Positions 9,091 to 17,321 of a stretch of DNA of 64,000 nt are shown piece after piece (positions within the stretch are counted from its first letter, which is position 1; every line of letters begins with the position of its first letter). The translations under genes were made by a program, and so were the position numbers. Under the pieces are notes generated by a model that saw only the letters and a program-made list of their open reading frames with translations, ran no database searches and was not told the origin of the DNA. The stretch is from Domibacillus epiphyticus (GTDB lineage: Bacteria; Bacillota; Bacilli; Bacillales; Domibacillaceae): the NCBI RefSeq assembly GCF_001975785.1, contig NZ_MSFI01000005.1, positions 1-64,000 on the forward strand, written 5' to 3'.

Positions 9091-9190
9091 CGAATTAACC
9101 AAAAATCCGGCTTAAATTTTGAGAATCCGGCCCAATTTCAAAAAAACCGGCCTATATCCTGAAATTCCGGCCATAAAAGGTTTATCCTCC
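9091..9190. repeat. 20-base periodic CCGG repeat
   Basis: CCGG occurs at 9107, 9127, 9147 and 9167, exactly 20 bases apart, each preceded by an A/T-rich run and followed by C or CC. A fifth, slightly offset copy (CGG at 9087) precedes them. No gene is present. The units differ in their middles, so this is a degenerate tandem array, not a recent slippage product. Confidence 0.75.
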
Positions 9191-9222
9191 AATTTTGCGA
9201 GCTCCTGTTGAAACGATAACAA

Positions 9223-9257
9223 AAAAGCAGAACCAGATCGATGCTGGTTCTGCTTTT
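9223..9257 (-). terminator. Terminator of the quinone oxidoreductase gene
   Basis: Perfect 14-base arms AAAAGCAGAACCAG and CTGGTTCTGCTTTT with a 7-base loop, followed by Ts on the minus strand, 15 bases after the stop codon. Confidence 0.9.
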
Positions 9258-9271
9258 CGATAAAGCTATAT

Positions 9272-10264
9272 TTATAGCCTCACTATAACTCTGCCTCGCA
9301 TTTTCCCTTTTAAAATCTCCGGTAGAATGTCCGGTAATTCTTCAAGCGCTGCTTCCTGCTGTACAAACGCTGACAGATCTTCCGGTTTTAAATCGGACGC
9401 CATGCGCTTCCAGATCGCCTGTCTCGTTTCCATCGGGCAATAAACGGAATCAATGCCGAGTAAATTCACACCGCGGAGAATAAACGGGAAAACGTTTGTT
9501 GGAACACTCGTCCCACCTGTTAAGCCACTGACAGCAACCGATCCTGTATAGCTTATTTTGCTTAAAATAGACGCAAGCGTATCGCCGCCGACCGGATCCA
9601 CTGCACCGGCCCACAGTTCTTTATCTAACGCTTTAATCTTCCCATTATAAACGTCATCCCGTGATACAACTTCTTTTGCACCAAGATTCGTCAAATAGGC
9701 TTTCTCTGACTCTTTTCCCGTACTCGCAACAACATCATAACCGCGTTTCGCCAGTATCGATACGGCAAAACTCCCAACGCCTCCGGTCGCTCCCGTTACC
9801 AGCACCTTCCCTTTATCAGGTGATAATCCATTATCTTCTAGCCGCTGGACGGATAAAGCAGCTGTAAATCCGGCTGTTCCAAATGTCATGGCTTCTTTTA
9901 ACGTAAGGCCGTCTGGCAAAGGAACAATCCAATCAGCAGGAATCCGTGCATATTCACTGTATCCGCCAAAATGAGAAACCCCGATTTCATAGCTTGTCGC
10001 AATGACTTCATCACCTTTTTTAAAGCGAGGATCTTCCGAGGAAACAACAACTCCTGCTAAGTCAATTCCCGGTATAAATGGATAGGACCGAACAATTTTC
10101 CCATCCGGAATGCTCGCAAGGCCGTCTTTATAGTTAATGCCGGAATAAGAAACTTTAATGAATACATCTCCTTGCGGCAGCTCTTCTGGCGTAATCTGTT
10201 TGACGGATACGGAAAAACTGTTTTCCGTTTTGTCGACGATTAATGCGTTAAATTGTTCATTCAT
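9272..10264 (-). CDS. YhdH/YhfP-type NADPH quinone oxidoreductase
   Basis: A 330-residue zinc-free medium-chain dehydrogenase/reductase of the YhdH/AcuI group, which includes quinone reductases and acryloyl-CoA reductases. The N-terminal catalytic domain has SGINYKDGLA and PFIPGIDLAGVV. The Rossmann nucleotide site is VTGATGGVGSFAV, and the end is the family-typical GKMRGRVIVRL. ATG 10264 is preferred to the upstream GTG at 10273 because GGGGAG is about 10 bases before the ATG but almost touches the GTG. It is divergent from a TetR regulator, with a strong palindrome between them, so it is probably that regulator's target. Confidence 0.85.
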   Translation of the reverse strand: MNEQFNALIVDKTENSFSVSVKQITPEELPQGDVFIKVSYSGINYKDGLASIPDGKIVRSYPFIPGIDLAGVVVSSEDPRFKKGDEVIATSYEIGVSHFGGYSEYARIPADWIVPLPDGLTLKEAMTFGTAGFTAALSVQRLEDNGLSPDKGKVLVTGATGGVGSFAVSILAKRGYDVVASTGKESEKAYLTNLGAKEVVSRDDVYNGKIKALDKELWAGAVDPVGGDTLASILSKISYTGSVAVSGLTGGTSVPTNVFPFILRGVNLLGIDSVYCPMETRQAIWKRMASDLKPEDLSAFVQQEAALEELPDILPEILKGKMRGRVIVRL

Positions 10265-10304
10265 GACATCCACTCTCCCCTTTGAGTAATATCATGATTA
10301 TACC

Positions 10305-10332
10305 AAATTATTCTGACCAGTCAGAATAATTT
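10305..10332. promoter_or_regulatory. Palindromic operator, probably for the TetR regulator
   Basis: Perfect 13-base arms AAATTATTCTGAC and GTCAGAATAATTT separated by CA. The site lies between the divergent oxidoreductase and TetR genes. The CTGACCAGTCAG core resembles many TetR-family operators. It probably represses both genes. Confidence 0.8.
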
Positions 10333-10388
10333 TATCGCACCTTTCATTTGTTATATACTTATTCATATAAGCAATCGGGGGGTTTTTT

Positions 10389-10982
10389 TTGAAAAAGAAA
10401 GCGGAAGAGCGGAGAGAACAGGTGTTAAAAGCTGCTTTCCAAGCAGTTGCAAGCCACGGATATGATTCCGTGACGCTGCAGGATATTGCGGATTATGCAG
10501 GTGTCAGCAAAGGTGTCGTGCACTACTATTTTCAAAATAAAGAGAATATCTTCTCAGCGCTGTTGCAATTCATTACGGCCCAAATTTACGAAATAGAGCA
10601 TAAAGCCATCACAGATAAACATACAGCTCTCGAAAAATTAAAAGCGTACGTTGAGACCGTCTTTATTTCTCCTGCAAAAAATAAAAAGTTTTATCGGGTA
10701 TATGTCGATTTTTTAGCGCAGGCAAGCCGGAACCACACTTATCAAGAGATCAATCATCGTTTTTATGAAAACTGCTGGAGTATCGGCCATGAAATCATTA
10801 CCCTTGGAAAAAAGGAAGGTGTCTTTTCCATTGACCTTGATGCCGATACATCTGCGAAAATGATGCGGGCGATGATCGACGGCTGCTTAATTCAATGGTT
10901 AATGAGTGACCAGGATGACCTTCATGATTTTTATAAAAAAACCTGTTTTGAAACTATTTCAACATTGTTACGATCTCCTTGA
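10389..10982 (+). CDS. TetR/AcrR family transcriptional regulator
   Basis: A 197-residue TetR-family repressor. The N-terminal helix-turn-helix spans about residues 10-55 (VTLQDIADYAGVSKGVVHYYFQN). The C-terminal ligand domain resembles the BetI-type fold (VETVFISPAKNKKFYRVYVDFL). The TTG start at 10389 follows a G-rich Shine-Dalgarno (GGGGGG). It is divergent from the quinone oxidoreductase with a 28-base palindrome between, so local autoregulation is likely. The ligand is unknown; an electrophile or acyl-CoA would fit the target gene. Confidence 0.9.
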   Translation: MKKKAEERREQVLKAAFQAVASHGYDSVTLQDIADYAGVSKGVVHYYFQNKENIFSALLQFITAQIYEIEHKAITDKHTALEKLKAYVETVFISPAKNKKFYRVYVDFLAQASRNHTYQEINHRFYENCWSIGHEIITLGKKEGVFSIDLDADTSAKMMRAMIDGCLIQWLMSDQDDLHDFYKKTCFETISTLLRSP

Positions 10983-10996
10983 ATTTTAATTGAAAG

Positions 10997-11025
10997 AGGC
11001 TGCCGGCTTGTGTTACCGGCAGCCT
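10997..11025 (+). terminator. Terminator of the TetR gene
   Basis: Ten-base arms AGGCTGCCGG and CCGGCAGCCT with a 9-base loop, then TTTCT, 12 bases after the stop codon. Confidence 0.85.
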
Positions 11026-11040
11026 TTCTATGAGAAAAAA

Positions 11041-11334
11041 TTATTCAGAACCCCAATCGTATCCCCGTCTGTCCCGTCTATCATCTCCATAGCCATATCC
11101 ATAGTCATAACCAGGATAGTATGGGTAATATGGATAGTACGGTGGATAAGGATAATATGGATAATATGGTCTTGGTCTTGGCCGCGGCCGTGGATAATGG
11201 TACGGCGGTCTTGGCCGTGGATAGTGATACGGCTGCTGTGTTTCTGTTGCGTCATTTAAAAATTCGGCATAGTCTTGTTCTTCTAATGACTCAAACTCAA
11301 ACGGTTCTTCTGAATTCACATGATGATCGCTCAA
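11041..11334 (-). CDS. Tyr/Pro/Arg-rich low-complexity protein, possible spore coat protein
   Basis: A 97-residue protein in two parts. The first 40 residues are acidic (EEPFEFESLEEQDYAEFLND). The rest is low complexity: HYPRPRP repeats, then PYYPYYP repeats, then GYDYGYGYG and a basic RRDRR end. Tyrosine-rich repeats are typical of cross-linked Bacillus coat and exosporium proteins, but no named family was recognised. The TTG at 11334 is chosen because AAGGAGG lies 8 bases before it; the upstream ATG at 11370 has only a weak site. The reverse strand is open too, as a by-product of the repeats. Confidence 0.65.
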   Translation of the reverse strand: MSDHHVNSEEPFEFESLEEQDYAEFLNDATETQQPYHYPRPRPPYHYPRPRPRPRPYYPYYPYPPYYPYYPYYPGYDYGYGYGDDRRDRRGYDWGSE

Positions 11335-11440
11335 GATATAAGCCTCCTTATCATTTTTGACTTCCCCCATACTTTATTCAAGCCCTCTTAATAAGGTGTA
11401 TATATATCCCATTTTTTTAGATAAATTTATAACAAAAAAA

Positions 11441-11469
11441 CAGAACAAGACGATGTTTGTCCGGTTCTG
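11441..11469 (-). terminator. Terminator of cydC
   Basis: Arms CAGAAC and GTTCTG with an inner GAC/GTC pairing. The minus-strand 3' side continues into seven Ts. It lies 20 bases after the cydC stop codon. Confidence 0.7.
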
Positions 11470-11489
11470 CTTTTATAAATCAAATTATT

Positions 11490-13208
11490 TTACATAAATA
11501 CACTCTTTTCTATTTGTTTCATTTCATAGAAATATCCTTTTTTCTCCATCAATTTATCAAATGTTCCCGATTCAATAATCCTTCCCTGCTCCATCACAAT
11601 AATTTGATCCATTGCCTCAAGTCCTGTCAATCGATGACTAACGAGAACAACGGTTTGGTCTTTTGCCGTCTGGAATAGATAATCGTAAATGATTTTCTCT
11701 GTCAAAGCATCGATGGAAGACGTCGGTTCATCGAGCAGCCAGACAGGTGCATTCTTCAACAAAGCCCGCGCTATCGCCAGGCGCTGCTTCTCCCCGCCAG
11801 ACAAGTTCTCTCCTTTTTCTAAGACGGGGTCATCTAATGAAAACGACTCAAGCTTTACGTACAAAAGTGCCTTTTTCAAATCCTCATCCGTCACTCCATC
11901 TTTTGCAAGCATCAAATTTTCGCGAATGGTGCCGAAGAAAAAGTGATTTTCCTGCAAAATGACATTCGTTTGTTTCCATACACTTTCCTGTGACAAAGAC
12001 TGAATCTCCATGCCCCCAATACGAATATCCCCGTTGTCAGCCTGAAACATTTTCAATAAAAGCTGCAGCAAGGTTGACTTTCCGGAACCGCTTGGACCGA
12101 CAATTGCGGTTTTGGAACCAGCCGGCAGCAGCAAATGAATGTTTTTTAGTGACTCCCTCGTTTCCTCTGGATACGTAAATGTCACATCATCCATCTCAAT
12201 TGAATAAGTTTTACGATCATCAAGCTGCTCATTACACTCTCTTTTCACTTCTTGCGCTTCTTCTCCCACAATCGAAAAAAGACGAGATGCTGCACGCCTG
12301 CTATCTTCTAAATGAGCCGGGAAAACAGCCATTGGCGCCGCGCTTTCGAAAACATTCAATGAAATCATGACGAGCATCGCTAAAAACAGGCCATCCAGTT
12401 GTCCATCTGTCACAAGAAACGCACCGAGCGCCAGTACAGACCAAGAAACCATAAGTGCAACGAGTGTATTGACTGACTGGTTAAACGTTGCAATCATTCC
12501 TTCTTGTTCCTGTCCGCTCACATACAAATCAGCCGACTCCAATAATTTTGTTTCTTTCTCTTCAAGCTTCTGATAAATTTTCAGTTCTCGAAACCCGTGC
12601 AGAAGCTCCGTTACATCCGTCGACAGCTTCCCACGATCTTCGCGCACACGACTGTCAATTTTTCGCTGCTGCAACGCGAACAGCGCCGGTATGATAAAAG
12701 CCGTCAGAAAAAGACCAACAAGCAGCAAAAGCGCGGCATACAGAGAATAAAACGACGTAAAGAAAATGGTGCTTAAAAAGACAATGACGAGTACAATTGG
12801 TGGATAAAAGACACGCAAAAAGAAGTTTTGCAAACTTTCGACATCGCCGACAATACGCGAAAGCAAGTCACCGCTTCGATACTTTCCGAAAATGCCCGGG
12901 GCGAGCGGTTCAAGCTTCTCATAAAAGGAAACACGTAAATTACTTAAAATCGTGAAGGTCGCGCGGTGTGAAAAATACCGTTCCGCATAGCGGCTGATTG
13001 ATTTTGTTGATCCAAATAGTTTTAAAAGCGCGGTCATAATTGTAATCACATACAACGGGGGCGAGAGTGCGGATTTCGAAATCATAAATCCGCTCATTGC
13101 GAACAAGGCAACTGCCGTCAAACCAGCAATAATGCCGAAAATGATCGACAACACAACATCCCGTTTTTCCACCATCATTAATTTGATGATAACCATTATA
13201 TCCTTCAT
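11490..13208 (-). CDS. cydC: Thiol-reductant ABC exporter subunit CydC
   Basis: A 572-residue half-transporter with six N-terminal membrane segments (about 1-300) and a C-terminal ATPase: Walker A IVGPSGSGKST, signature LSGGEKQR, Walker B VWLLDEPT. With CydD it forms the heterodimer needed for cytochrome bd assembly; E. coli CydDC exports cysteine and glutathione. The SISRYAERYFSH stretch in the membrane domain is typical for CydC. It overlaps cydD by four bases (ATGA), so the subunits are translationally coupled. No cydAB oxidase genes are adjacent, unlike B. subtilis cydABCD. Confidence 0.9.
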   Translation of the reverse strand: MKDIMVIIKLMMVEKRDVVLSIIFGIIAGLTAVALFAMSGFMISKSALSPPLYVITIMTALLKLFGSTKSISRYAERYFSHRATFTILSNLRVSFYEKLEPLAPGIFGKYRSGDLLSRIVGDVESLQNFFLRVFYPPIVLVIVFLSTIFFTSFYSLYAALLLLVGLFLTAFIIPALFALQQRKIDSRVREDRGKLSTDVTELLHGFRELKIYQKLEEKETKLLESADLYVSGQEQEGMIATFNQSVNTLVALMVSWSVLALGAFLVTDGQLDGLFLAMLVMISLNVFESAAPMAVFPAHLEDSRRAASRLFSIVGEEAQEVKRECNEQLDDRKTYSIEMDDVTFTYPEETRESLKNIHLLLPAGSKTAIVGPSGSGKSTLLQLLLKMFQADNGDIRIGGMEIQSLSQESVWKQTNVILQENHFFFGTIRENLMLAKDGVTDEDLKKALLYVKLESFSLDDPVLEKGENLSGGEKQRLAIARALLKNAPVWLLDEPTSSIDALTEKIIYDYLFQTAKDQTVVLVSHRLTGLEAMDQIIVMEQGRIIESGTFDKLMEKKGYFYEMKQIEKSVFM

Positions 13209-14926
13209 TCAGCCCCACCTCCCTGCTGCACCGATACCATATGACGATATTCAGGCACCGACTCCATCAGCTCTTCATGACTGCCGGACGCAACTAGCTC
13301 GCCTTTGTCTAAGAATAGAATCATCTCCGCCTCTTTGATCGTATGCAAGCGATGTGCAACGGTGATCACGGTCGATGTTTGTGATAATTCGTTTATCGAC
13401 TGTTGTAAAATGCGTTCCGTCTGCAAGTCAAGACCGGTCGTCGGTTCATCAAATAAAATGACGGATGGCTTTTTAAAAAAAGCACGCGCCAGTGCAATCC
13501 TTTGTTTCTCACCACCCGAAATTCCGCGGCCAGCTTCACCGATCGGCGTATCATACCCGTTTTCAAACGACTCTACCAATCCAGAAATACCGGATTTTTT
13601 AGCCGCTTCCTCAACTTCATCTCTTCCTGCGGCGTATCTGCCGCCGATTGCAATATTTTCCGCAATCGTGCCCGAGAATAAATACGGGCGCTGGGAAATA
13701 TAGCTCAATTGATCAAACCATGATTTCTCACTGTAATGCGAACGAGTCCGCCCATTTAGGAGTATCTTTCCTTCCATCGGATCAAATAACCCGGCAATGA
13801 CATGAAGCAGCGTTGTTTTTCCCGAGCCGCTCCGCCCCACAATCGCGACCCTGGCTTTTGGTGGAATGACGACATTTATATTTTTCAATGCAAATCCTTC
13901 CCCATATTGAAAACCGGCACTGCGCAATTCAATCTGGGGCATGTTGACGACGTTCTCAGTCCCCCATATCACAGAGTGCTCCGTTTCTGCCAGCTCGTCC
14001 ATGACTTTTTTCGCAGCACCCATACTGCTGCGCCCCGTATGAAAGGCACTGCCAAGTTCTTTCAGCGACAAATAATATTCCGGAGCAAGCACTAGAACAA
14101 AAAAGGCAGCAGCAAACGTAATATTTTCAAACACAACAAGCCGAAGACCCACTTCCAGCGCGATTAGCCCAATACTAAGCGTTGAAATAAATTCAAGCAT
14201 CAATGTCGAAATGAACGCAATCTTCAAAATCGTCATCGTCGCATCTCGAAAATCAATACTGCTCTGCTCAATCAATTCCCGCTGTTTTGCTGCCCGTCCA
14301 AATAATTTTAATGTCGTCAACCCTTGAAGCGTATCTAAAAACCGTCCGGAAAATGCGGCTAACTTATCGAGCTGTTCTTCTGATTTCGCTTTTGTTTTGA
14401 TGCCGATAATGATAAAAAAAAGCGGAATAAACGGCGCTGTGACGATCATGATAAGACCGCTGTACACATGTTCGTAAAGCACTACAGCTAGTATCATAAA
14501 TGGGACGATTGACGTATGAATGACCTGTGGAATGTATTTGCTGTAATAGCTGTCAATCTCATCAACCGCATCCATCATCACACTCACTTTGCCGCCAGAT
14601 TGTCCTTGTATCGCCGCCTGTATCGGATTTTTTGTATACTTTTCAAGCAGCATTTTCCGAACACGCCGCTTCACATTTGATGACATTTTCACACCTGTTC
14701 GACTATTTAAATAAGTTAGTGCCGCCCGAGATGCAAGAACAGCTGCCAGCCCCCATAATAACGGCACTATTTCTTGAAATGACTGTCCTTTCAAGAAAAC
14801 CCGGTCCACAATCGTTACAAAAAAGTATGCCTGGCCGATGATAAGTGCACCAGTCAAAAGAGATGAAACAAACAATAAAACAATCATCGTTTTCTGTTCA
14901 AATGCCCATTTCCGAAGCATGTCCAT
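13205..14926 (-). CDS. cydD: Thiol-reductant ABC exporter subunit CydD
   Basis: A 573-residue ABC half-transporter: six membrane segments followed by an ATPase domain with Walker A IVGRSGSGKTT, signature ISGGEKQR and Walker B VILFDEPT. It is the partner of the following cydC. The ATG at 14926 is preceded by GGTGGGGAG about a dozen bases upstream; a second ATG lies two codons later. A Rex-type palindrome lies 30 bases upstream, directly downstream of a TATAAT (14985-14990), so the pair should be induced when NADH rises under low oxygen. Confidence 0.9.
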   Translation of the reverse strand: MDMLRKWAFEQKTMIVLLFVSSLLTGALIIGQAYFFVTIVDRVFLKGQSFQEIVPLLWGLAAVLASRAALTYLNSRTGVKMSSNVKRRVRKMLLEKYTKNPIQAAIQGQSGGKVSVMMDAVDEIDSYYSKYIPQVIHTSIVPFMILAVVLYEHVYSGLIMIVTAPFIPLFFIIIGIKTKAKSEEQLDKLAAFSGRFLDTLQGLTTLKLFGRAAKQRELIEQSSIDFRDATMTILKIAFISTLMLEFISTLSIGLIALEVGLRLVVFENITFAAAFFVLVLAPEYYLSLKELGSAFHTGRSSMGAAKKVMDELAETEHSVIWGTENVVNMPQIELRSAGFQYGEGFALKNINVVIPPKARVAIVGRSGSGKTTLLHVIAGLFDPMEGKILLNGRTRSHYSEKSWFDQLSYISQRPYLFSGTIAENIAIGGRYAAGRDEVEEAAKKSGISGLVESFENGYDTPIGEAGRGISGGEKQRIALARAFFKKPSVILFDEPTTGLDLQTERILQQSINELSQTSTVITVAHRLHTIKEAEMILFLDKGELVASGSHEELMESVPEYRHMVSVQQGGGAE

Positions 14927-14955
14927 ATTGTTAAAATTCTCCCCACCTTATAAAA

Positions 14956-14974
14956 TAGTGAAATATTTCACAAT
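14956..14974. promoter_or_regulatory. Rex operator upstream of cydDC
   Basis: A perfect 14-base palindrome GTGAAATATTTCAC, extended on the minus strand to TTGTGAAATATTTCACTA. This matches the known Rex consensus TTGTGAA-N4-TTCACAA. It sits just downstream of a -10 hexamer TATAAT at 14985-14990, a repressing position. Rex is the NADH-sensing repressor of cyd genes in Bacillus. Confidence 0.85.
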
Positions 14975-15116
14975 GTCTCTTTTTATTATATAGGATGTTA
15001 TGAAAAAATACTGTTCTGGGCTTTGCTGGTTTATGAATTTTATTTTACAAGTACCTATTCATTATATTATCCGCTTGATAAATGATTAACGCACAAAGCC
15101 ACTGGTTTAAAAAAAT

Positions 15117-15174
15117 AAAACACCCTCCTTGTTAATCGACTAGTCCACAACTAATTCGATAAGGGGTGTTTTTC
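15117..15174 (-). terminator. Terminator after the DUF421 gene
   Basis: Outer arms AAAACACCC and GGGTGTTTT with inner ATCGA/TCGAT and TAGT/ACTA pairings. T-rich on the minus strand, 30 bases after the gene. Confidence 0.75.
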
Positions 15175-15203
15175 TTTATCACAATATGATCGAGATGAAA
15201 GTT

Positions 15204-16064
15204 TTAACTTTTTAAAATATGTTCCACTTTATCAATAACAGCTTGCAACCTTTCACTATTTTTTTCATACATGCTTTTCGCTTCTTTTGCTTCCGTTCCG
15301 AGGGCAAACATTTCTAAGTCCGCCTGGCACTTTTTCATCGATGCAAGCAATAGGGGCATTTCCTGAGGAGCTGGGACTTCGAGCTTATCATCAAAAAGGT
15401 CAACCGTTACTTGTCCAAATGAATCCACCTGGCCAAGAAAAACATTTTCAACGGTTACGCCCAATTTATCAAGTTCTGTATGCAGCCAGTTTCTGCTTCG
15501 GCCGATTGTTGCCAACGGCTCATCCAATATTTCCCCATCCATGATGACCGTCTGAGGTTCTTTAGCAGAAGCAACCTTCATGTTTAGATCTTTCGGGGTT
15601 AATGCCTGGTTTTCTTTTTTCAGCAAAACACTTAAATCACCGGTCGCCTCCAAAATAGCGAATTCAACATCTGCGACTTTGAAGACATCCTTTTGACGAA
15701 GCAATTCCAATAATTCATCCGTTGTATAGCGCTCTTTCTTTAAATTTTCTTCCATAACCTTTCCATCTTTTATTAAGATAACACCTTTTCCTTCCATAAA
15801 ATCGCGGAATTTTTTGCTTTTTAACGAAAGTAATCCGGCTAAAAAGGGGACCGCAGCAAAAGTAAGGATTCCAATAATACCATGCATGATGTTGCGTTCA
15901 AGTCCTGTTACAACTTCTGCTCCGATACTCCCGATCGTAATCCCTGTCACATACTCAAAGAACGAGAGCTGTGAGAGCTGTTTCTTCCCCAGCCATTTTG
16001 TAATGGCAAAAAGAACCACTAAGAACAAAAGGCCTCGAAGCACAATTTCTAACCAATCTAGCAC
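15204..16064 (-). CDS. 2Duf-like spore membrane protein (DUF421 + DUF1657)
   Basis: A 286-residue protein. Residues 1-85 hold about three membrane helices, followed by the soluble DUF421 (YetF-like) domain with its GEILDEPLATIGRSRNWL segment. The last 55 residues (LLASMKKCQADLEMFALG onwards) resemble the separate DUF1657 proteins of this operon. This DUF421-DUF1657 fusion is the layout of 2Duf, the protein of the Bacillus spoVA2mob operon tied to higher spore wet-heat resistance. GTG at 16064 has AGGAGGT upstream. Placement at the end of a spoVA cluster supports a spore inner-membrane role. Whether it raises heat resistance here is inference. Confidence 0.82.
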   Translation of the reverse strand: MLDWLEIVLRGLLFLVVLFAITKWLGKKQLSQLSFFEYVTGITIGSIGAEVVTGLERNIMHGIIGILTFAAVPFLAGLLSLKSKKFRDFMEGKGVILIKDGKVMEENLKKERYTTDELLELLRQKDVFKVADVEFAILEATGDLSVLLKKENQALTPKDLNMKVASAKEPQTVIMDGEILDEPLATIGRSRNWLHTELDKLGVTVENVFLGQVDSFGQVTVDLFDDKLEVPAPQEMPLLLASMKKCQADLEMFALGTEAKEAKSMYEKNSERLQAVIDKVEHILKS

Positions 16065-16095
16065 TTGTTAACACCTCCTGCAAAAACCCGGTATT

Positions 16096-16302
16096 TTAAA
16101 AGCCTTCGTACTGAACTTCCTGCCGTTCTAATTCGCCAACACGTTTTTTTAGGTCTTCTACAATTTCTCCAACTTCCATCATTGATTCATGCAGCGTGCG
16201 TTTTGTTCGATCATCTAGTGTAAGCACCGCCAAACTGGATAAACTCGCTTCTATGCCTTTAAGACTGGAAAGGCATTGTTTCACATCTGATGCGACGGTC
16301 AT
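16096..16302 (-). CDS. DUF1657 protein in the spoVA operon
   Basis: A 68-residue, probably all-helical, soluble protein of family DUF1657, starting MTVASDVKQCLSSLKG. It overlaps the spoVAD stop by four bases (ATGA) and is followed 31 bases later by the 2Duf-like gene. A second DUF1657 gene opens the cluster. Small DUF1657 genes accompany spoVA2mob-type operons in Bacillaceae; their biochemical role is not known. Confidence 0.85.
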   Translation of the reverse strand: MTVASDVKQCLSSLKGIEASLSSLAVLTLDDRTKRTLHESMMEVGEIVEDLKKRVGELERQEVQYEGF

Positions 16303-17321
16303 GCCATATCCCCCTCCCCGTATTCAATAGACACCGCATGGGCAATGCAGGGAATCGTTTCCCCTTGTTGAAAGCTAAGCGGTGACAATAGCGCCCCTGT
16401 AGCGACAACAAGCATTCGTTTTAATTCACCGTTTCTCATTCGATTTAAGAGGTGCCCATACACAACCGTTGCTGAACACCCTGCCCCGCTCGCTCCAGAT
16501 AAAACCGGCTGCCCTTTACGGTATATCATTAATCCGCAATCCTGAAACTGTTCTTCTTGTACAGCGGTTCCATGTTTTTTAAATAAATCAAGTGACACTT
16601 CACGGCCTATTTTTCCGAGGTCCCCCGTTACGATCAAATCATAGTACGACGGATCCAACTTTCGATCGGTAAAATGCGCTTCAATCGTATCAACAGCAGC
16701 CGGCGCCATTGCTCCTCCCATATTAAATGGGTCGGTCAATCCCATATCTACAACCCGGCCGATCGTTGCGGATGTCACACGCGGCCCCGATCCTTCACCA
16801 CTTAACAAAGCAGCACCAGCACCCGTCACCGTCCATTGTGCAGTAGGCGGTTTTTGTCCCCCGTATTCAGTTGGGTAGCGAAATTGCTTCTCAACCGCAG
16901 CGTTATGGCTTGATGCACCCGTTAACAAATATTTAGCACCTTTTGTATTGACAATATACGCGCCTAAAGCCAATCCTTCCATGGAAGTCGAACAGGCACC
17001 AAACAATCCAAGATAAGGAGATCCGAGTGTCCGGCAGGCAAAACTTGTCGGTGTAATTTGGTTGATTAAGTCTCCAGCAAGGATAAACTGAACGTGGTCT
17101 TTTTGAATCCCGCCTTTTTCCATTGCTTTTTGGCATGCTTCTTCAAAAAGCACTTGATGGGCCGCTTCATAAGAATCCTGAGCCAACCATAAATCACCGT
17201 GAAGAAGATCAAAGTCATCTGCGAGCATGCCATCCGCTTCAAAAGGTCCGCCCACTGTTCCTGTCGAGACAATCACCGGCTTTTGTTCAAAGACCCACGT
17301 ACGATGACCGGCTAACATCAT
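16299..17321 (-). CDS. spoVAD: Stage V sporulation protein AD
   Basis: A 340-residue SpoVAD. It has a thiolase-like fold and in B. subtilis binds dipicolinic acid and helps load it into the spore. The protein shows FEQKPVIVSTGTVGGPFE at the start, LGLFGACSTSMEG around the thiolase-type cysteine, and SGASGAGCSATVVYGH near the end. The ATG at 17321 overlaps the spoVAC TGA (ATGA) with GGGGTGG just upstream, so it is preferred to the GTG at 17333. It lies in a compact spoVAC-spoVAD-DUF1657-2Duf arrangement. Confidence 0.93.
   Translation of the reverse strand: MMLAGHRTWVFEQKPVIVSTGTVGGPFEADGMLADDFDLLHGDLWLAQDSYEAAHQVLFEEACQKAMEKGGIQKDHVQFILAGDLINQITPTSFACRTLGSPYLGLFGACSTSMEGLALGAYIVNTKGAKYLLTGASSHNAAVEKQFRYPTEYGGQKPPTAQWTVTGAGAALLSGEGSGPRVTSATIGRVVDMGLTDPFNMGGAMAPAAVDTIEAHFTDRKLDPSYYDLIVTGDLGKIGREVSLDLFKKHGTAVQEEQFQDCGLMIYRKGQPVLSGASGAGCSATVVYGHLLNRMRNGELKRMLVVATGALLSPLSFQQGETIPCIAHAVSIEYGEGDMA

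Noticed and set aside
9091-9190. CRISPR array for the 20-base periodic repeat
   Set aside because: Only a four-base core is constant, there are no unique spacers of regular type between identical repeats, and no cas genes are nearby.
10990-11259. Open frame rich in Ile, Val and Trp opposite the Tyr/Pro/Arg-rich gene
   Set aside because: It is the mirror of the low-complexity repeats on the other strand, has no ribosome binding site and overlaps the TetR terminator.
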